Shown: positions 6,876 to 10,017 of the stretch, piece after piece
Layout: each line of letters opens with the position of its first letter
Numbering within the stretch: position 1 is the first letter of the stretch
Position numbers and translations under genes: made by a program
Assembly (NCBI GenBank): GCA_036166415.1
Contig: JAYZHP010000126.1
Location: 1-10,017, forward strand
DNA length: 10,017 nucleotides
From: TMED108 sp036166415
Lineage (GTDB): Bacteria > Fidelibacterota > Marinisomatia > Marinisomatales > TCS55
Direction of reading: 5' to 3'
The notes under the pieces: model-generated
Seen by the model: only the letters and a program-made list of their open reading frames with translations
Told to the model about the DNA's origin: nothing
The model's database searches: none

Positions 6876-7732
6876 AAGATATTTTGGATTTGCTCTCTAA
6901 TCTTTTCGGCTTCATCTTTCATAATAATAATAATGTTTACTATTTTGTCTGAAAAACTTTTTGATCCAATAGTGTTAATTTCTCTACCTATTTCTTGAAG
7001 AAGAAAATTTAATCGTCTACCTGCAGGATCTTTATCTTTTGCTATTTTTTCAAATTGACTAAAATGACTTTTTAGCCTAACAACTTCCTCAGTTATACCT
7101 GATTTTTCAGCAATGATTGCAATTTCTTGATTAATTCTAGTTTTATCGAGTTGAATATTGCTTGTTAACTCGGATAGTCTTTTTTTCAATTTACTCATTC
7201 TTTTTTTATGTTCAGCGGGTAGCTGTTTTTCAACTTTATTTAACTCATTACGTAAATTGCCTAATCTTAATTCAATATCTTTTTTTAGTTTTAGCCCTTC
7301 CTCTTTTCGCATTTTAATAACTTTATTGCAAGCATCGGATATGGCTTTAAGGATTATTTTAGAGTCTACTGGTTTTATGTCATTTGATTTAAATAAATCA
7401 CCAGAATTAATGATATCACTAATATTTAATTTTTGATCATATTTTTTTTCTATTGAATTAACAATTTTTAACAACGATTCAAAATGACTTTCATTAAAAG
7501 TATGCAAACCATTATCATTATTGCCATTAGATTCAATATTAATATGCACTGTTCCTCTGATTAGCCTATCCGAAATTAAATCTCGTATTTTTTTATCGAT
7601 AGATGGATCTATATCAAAACCTCTTATTTTTAGATCAAGAAACCGTCCATTTACAGACTTAATCATAATTGAGATTTTATTATTACCCCTTCCGGCTGAG
7701 GATCTGCCATAGCCTGTCATACTGTTAATCAT
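6872..7732 (-). CDS. yicC: YicC/YloC-family endoribonuclease
   Basis: YicC-family proteins are oligomeric endoribonucleases; E. coli YicC affects small-RNA decay and B. subtilis YloC lies just upstream of gmk, as here. The 286-residue protein is full length. The N-terminal YicC domain opens with INSMTGYGRS (2-11) and includes SVNGRFLDLKIR (26-37). A charged helical middle (about 150-200) leads to the C-terminal domain: ITEEVVRLKSHFSQF (213-227), GRRLNFLLQEIGREINTIGSKS (first residue 238), and IREQIQNIL at the end. Two departures from the family pattern are visible: Asn242 where LDF is usual, and a C-terminal Leu where most members end in NIE. The ATG at 7732 has GGAG ten bases upstream. It opens the downstream operon after the only sizeable gap. 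Confidence 0.94.
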   Translation of the reverse strand: MINSMTGYGRSSAGRGNNKISIMIKSVNGRFLDLKIRGFDIDPSIDKKIRDLISDRLIRGTVHINIESNGNNDNGLHTFNESHFESLLKIVNSIEKKYDQKLNISDIINSGDLFKSNDIKPVDSKIILKAISDACNKVIKMRKEEGLKLKKDIELRLGNLRNELNKVEKQLPAEHKKRMSKLKKRLSELTSNIQLDKTRINQEIAIIAEKSGITEEVVRLKSHFSQFEKIAKDKDPAGRRLNFLLQEIGREINTIGSKSFSDKIVNIIIIMKDEAEKIREQIQNIL

Positions 7733-7810
7733 TTTATTTTAACTCCAAAAAAGCGTGGAAAGTTACAATCTTCAAGACAATGGTAAAACAATTATAGAAA
7801 TTCAAATAAT
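7733..7810 (-). promoter_or_regulatory. Gap between the PorV-like gene and yicC: possible promoter and leader
   Basis: This is the only substantial intergenic stretch in the window (about 77 bases). On the minus strand it contains a perfect TATAAT (7796-7791) about 58 bases before the yicC ATG. No good -35 hexamer stands 16-18 bases upstream; the nearest TTGATA lies about 22 bases away. A TAACTTTC (7765-7758) also partly resembles the TAnnTTTG -7 element of Bacteroidota promoters, without a matching -33 at the right distance. A promoter for the yicC-to-lnt operon is therefore plausible but unproven. Confidence 0.3.
7743..7746 (-). promoter_or_regulatory. Ribosome binding site for yicC
   Basis: GGAG on the minus strand ends ten bases before the yicC ATG at 7732. 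The spacing is a little long but supports this start. Confidence 0.55.
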
Positions 7811-7818
7811 CTATAATT
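7790..7818. repeat. Perfect 9-bp inverted repeat at the end of the PorV-like gene
   Basis: The arms AATTATAGA (7790-7798) and TCTATAATT (7810-7818) are exactly complementary and are separated by 11 bases. The upstream arm on the minus strand contains the TAG stop of the PorV-like gene (7813-7811), and the downstream arm contains TATAAT, followed by GTTTTA. It could act as a weak terminator, but the stem has only one G-C pair per arm and the T-run is short. It could equally be an operator over a promoter, or a chance dyad in A+T-rich DNA. Only the repeat itself is certain. Confidence 0.6.
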
Positions 7819-8872
7819 TATCAATATACTCCAAAATTAAATCAGAATTTATACTTAATGATATAAGATGGGTTGATCCCAAACCTGAGTTTCGCGGTTC
7901 ATTCAAAAATGCATAATCTAGCGAGATATCTTTCCAGCTTAATCCCACTCCCATTGTTATGGATTCAATTTTATTTCTACCAAAGCGTATTGCAACAATA
8001 TTATTATAAATAATATTTAATCCAAATAGTGCGTAGCTGTTGTTTTTATTTATACTTGAAGATGATTTATTGATTCCATTGGTATCCCAAACAAAATCGA
8101 CATTCCCTTTGGCGTTTATTTTCATCTTTTCGAAGAAATAATTATGTGAGAATCCTGTCACTATTGTTGGCTTAAATCGTTCAATAGTTCCATTATTCCA
8201 AACTTGCCAGCTTGTAGTAAAATCCCTGATCAATAGGCCCATTCTACCATTTTGCCAAGGATGAGCTATAAAGCCTAGGTCAAGACCAATCCCTGTTGAA
8301 GAAAATTCACCTAAGGTATGATAGAGAGATTTAATTCCGATTCCAAATTTGTATGATTCCCTATCCCATGCGGTGCTAATATGTATACCTGTCTGTTTTT
8401 GCGAAAAGTAAGTTAATTTGTTTTTATCTAAACGTTCTCCCTCATCAAGAAGACCATTACCCTCTCCAATGTCACCGGTTCCAGGAATACCATCTAAACC
8501 AAAATCAATAAGTATATTTCTCGTATCAGGTATTTGATCTATGCCCTCATATAGAATGATAAGGTTTAATGGCCTACTATAACCCGTTAATGGAAAACCA
8601 ATTAAATCGCTATTTATCATTCCACCCATTCTACTTTGATGGGTATAGTTAATATTATGCCTGGAAGAATAACCGCTTGAAGCGGGATTAAATAAAGAAG
8701 ATGTCGTAGTGCCATAATCTGTTACTGCAGCAGAACCTATTGATAATATCCGTGCATCTCCTGCGTTTTCATATAACTGCCAACCGTATCTAACCCAATA
8801 CGATTGAGAGCTAACTAAGGTGAAGAAGAAAAAAAGGGGTATTAGGTTTTTAATTTGGAAAAACCTAAGCAT
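7811..8872 (-). CDS. PorV/PorQ-family outer-membrane beta-barrel protein
   Basis: This is a 353-residue secreted protein of the PorV/PorQ (FadL-like) family, whose best-known member PorV serves the type IX secretion system in Bacteroidota. Residues 1-22 form a signal peptide: basic start, hydrophobic IPLFFFFTLV core, likely cleavage near Ser22-Gln23. The family hallmark follows at 36-68: ENAGDARILSIGSAAVTD, then FNPASSGY. Alternating hydrophobic/aromatic strands fill the rest, and LGSTHLISLSI (331-341) resembles the usual final strand pattern. An Asp/Gly/Glu-rich loop at 123-149 interrupts the barrel pattern and resembles a calcium-binding loop. The ATG overlaps the selB stop by 8 bases (ATGCTTAG), with AAAGG five bases upstream. 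Whether it works in type IX secretion or simply as a porin-like protein cannot be told from this window; no other secretion gene is present. Confidence 0.75.
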   Translation of the reverse strand: MLRFFQIKNLIPLFFFFTLVSSQSYWVRYGWQLYENAGDARILSIGSAAVTDYGTTTSSLFNPASSGYSSRHNINYTHQSRMGGMINSDLIGFPLTGYSRPLNLIILYEGIDQIPDTRNILIDFGLDGIPGTGDIGEGNGLLDEGERLDKNKLTYFSQKQTGIHISTAWDRESYKFGIGIKSLYHTLGEFSSTGIGLDLGFIAHPWQNGRMGLLIRDFTTSWQVWNNGTIERFKPTIVTGFSHNYFFEKMKINAKGNVDFVWDTNGINKSSSSINKNNSYALFGLNIIYNNIVAIRFGRNKIESITMGVGLSWKDISLDYAFLNEPRNSGLGSTHLISLSINSDLILEYIDKL

Positions 8873-10017
8873 TAATACCTTTACCCTTTATTCTATAATT
8901 ATCCTCTCTTATTGTCAATTCATTTTTATCGCAAAATTCTAATAAAGGTATAGCGTTCTTTCTAGTGGTAGAGGTTATTGATTTGAATTCAGAAATACTT
9001 AATTGGCTATTTATCTTAAAAAATGATTTCAATTGGATTACAAGTTTTTTATGATAATCTTGATGTATCCATAGGTCTGAGGTTATTTGAATTATTTTTT
9101 CTTTGTCTTTTAATATATGTAAAATTTGTAACGCTTTATCAGGGTTCTTATTTTCTATATCAGAGGAAGTCAAAAGATTAAATTTAGAGTTTTTTATTTT
9201 ATTTTCGATCGTATTGGCCATTTCTATATCTGCACTTTCAAGGATCATTTTATTATTCTTAAGGGCATAGCCGGCATTGATCATTGATACTTCATCTTCT
9301 AATTGATTTATAATATAATCAAACCATTTTTTACTGTAACCAACCATATTGATTAATTCTTCTCGAGGGATCGATTTTTTATAGGGATGTTTCAAGTGAA
9401 ATTTATTAATCTTATCTAAAATTTGATTCATTGATCTATCTAGGATAGTTGTGTTAAATAAAAGATTGTTATCATTAACGATCTCCTGACCATCAATCCA
9501 ATTATTAATTTGAGAGAGATTGGTATTAAACACTATTAACCATTCTTTTATGGATAACGGTTTTTTCCAATTAATATCAATTAATTGATTTATTCTTTTT
9601 GATGGATCAAGTTCCAATGTCTGGACCAAAGCTCTCAACTCTTTTTTTAATAACCTTGGGTTTTGATCCAAAATCACACAGCCCGCTATGGTTTCCATAG
9701 GGGAAAAGCTCCTAATAATGAATCGCTGATCATTGATAGTAGGTACTGGCTTATTTAATTCAAGTAATATATTAGCTGATTGCCCTGAAGATAAGGTAAG
9801 GCCATAGGTAATTGCTTTTGCAGTAACCTGGCAAGTTCCAATATGCAAATGCACTGATTGTTTATTTTTTATTTTCCACTTTGTGTTATTAGCCATTTTT
9901 ATATGAGCAATAATTTTAGATGTGGGCTTGATTAAATTCTTTTCAACTAGCGCAAACCCTCTTCTAATCTCATTTTTATCTATATTAGATAAATTGATTG
10001 CAGCTCTATCTCCCATC
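8865..10017 (-). CDS. selB: Selenocysteine-specific elongation factor SelB, C-terminal part
   Basis: SelB is a GTPase that delivers selenocysteinyl-tRNA to UGA codons marked by a SECIS hairpin. About 383 residues are visible; the GTPase domain and part of domain 2 lie beyond the window edge, so the first visible Met is internal. The sequence opens in domain 2 with GDRAAINLSNID and IRRGFAL (residues 2-24). Domain 3 follows, with HLHIGTCQVTAKAI (56-69) and DQRFIIRSFSPMETIAGCVILD (first residue 96). The C-terminal winged-helix domains include FHLKHPYKKSIPREELI (206-222) and a final module with SISEFKSITSTTRKNAIPLLEF and a basic end (about 340-380), which matches the RNA-binding winged helix that reads SECIS. 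The TAG stop overlaps the next start by 8 bases. Its presence implies selenocysteine use; selA, selC and selD are not in view. Confidence 0.9.
   Translation of the reverse strand, partial: MGDRAAINLSNIDKNEIRRGFALVEKNLIKPTSKIIAHIKMANNTKWKIKNKQSVHLHIGTCQVTAKAITYGLTLSSGQSANILLELNKPVPTINDQRFIIRSFSPMETIAGCVILDQNPRLLKKELRALVQTLELDPSKRINQLIDINWKKPLSIKEWLIVFNTNLSQINNWIDGQEIVNDNNLLFNTTILDRSMNQILDKINKFHLKHPYKKSIPREELINMVGYSKKWFDYIINQLEDEVSMINAGYALKNNKMILESADIEMANTIENKIKNSKFNLLTSSDIENKNPDKALQILHILKDKEKIIQITSDLWIHQDYHKKLVIQLKSFFKINSQLSISEFKSITSTTRKNAIPLLEFCDKNELTIREDNYRIKGKGINA
8878..8882 (-). promoter_or_regulatory. Ribosome binding site for the PorV-like gene
   Basis: AAAGG on the minus strand, inside the end of selB, ends five bases before the ATG at 8872. 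It supports that start, from which a classical signal peptide is read. Confidence 0.55.

Noticed and set aside
7158..7712. Plus-strand frames of 92 and 63 codons opposite yicC
   Set aside because: Phe/Ser/Leu-rich translations typical of the antisense of a Lys/Glu-rich gene; yicC is clearly the real gene.
1..10017. CRISPR arrays, insertion sequences, prophage genes, tRNA or rRNA genes, defence islands
   Set aside because: No direct repeat array, transposase-like protein, cloverleaf candidate or rRNA-like stretch was seen; nearly every base is assigned to a recognised housekeeping gene.

Overview
The window is strongly A+T-rich and tightly packed. It holds ten protein genes, all on the minus strand, so transcription runs from high to low coordinates. 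Both end genes are cut by the window edges. Gene content and style point to the FCB side of the bacterial tree (Bacteroidota/Chlorobi/Fibrobacteres relatives), most plausibly a marine Marinimicrobia (SAR406)-like lineage. The grounds are a PorV/PorQ-type outer-membrane barrel, an FCB-like omega subunit, very low G+C and weak or missing Shine-Dalgarno sequences at several starts. This taxonomic placement is inference; no rRNA or other marker that would settle it is present.

Layout in transcription order. (1) 10017-8865: C-terminal part of SelB, the selenocysteine-specific elongation factor. (2) 8872-7811: a secreted PorV/PorQ-family outer-membrane beta-barrel protein. (3) A 77-base gap, the only real intergenic space, which carries a perfect A+T-rich dyad and a TATAAT box. 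(4) 7732-6872 yicC (endoribonuclease family), 6875-6300 gmk (guanylate kinase), 6310-6032 rpoZ (RNA polymerase omega). (5) 6014-5334 family 4 iron-sulfur uracil-DNA glycosylase and 5324-3954 dnaB (replicative helicase). (6) 3961-1775 bifunctional rel ((p)ppGpp synthetase/hydrolase). (7) 1753-1337 ruvX/yqgF (pre-16S rRNA nuclease family). (8) 1337 to the window start: lnt (apolipoprotein N-acyltransferase), with all catalytic-triad residues visible before the edge.

From yicC to lnt the genes overlap or are separated by at most about 20 bases, so they look like one operon. The core yicC-gmk-rpoZ order is also found in Firmicutes (yloC-remA-gmk-rpoZ in Bacillus subtilis), and gmk-rpoZ-spoT occurs in Escherichia coli. 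The cluster therefore combines GTP-pool supply (Gmk), the alarmone enzyme (Rel), an RNA polymerase subunit, the replicative helicase, a base-excision repair enzyme, two RNA-processing nucleases and lipoprotein maturation. This is a growth and genome-maintenance operon rather than an accessory island.

I found no tRNA, rRNA, CRISPR array, insertion sequence, phage gene or defence system, and nothing I would call an undescribed system. The points most worth checking are the dyad at 7790-7818, the altered extreme C-terminus of YicC, the omega N-terminus without the ppGpp-contacting MAR motif, the acidic loop in the PorV-like barrel, and start-codon corrections for rel and the glycosylase.
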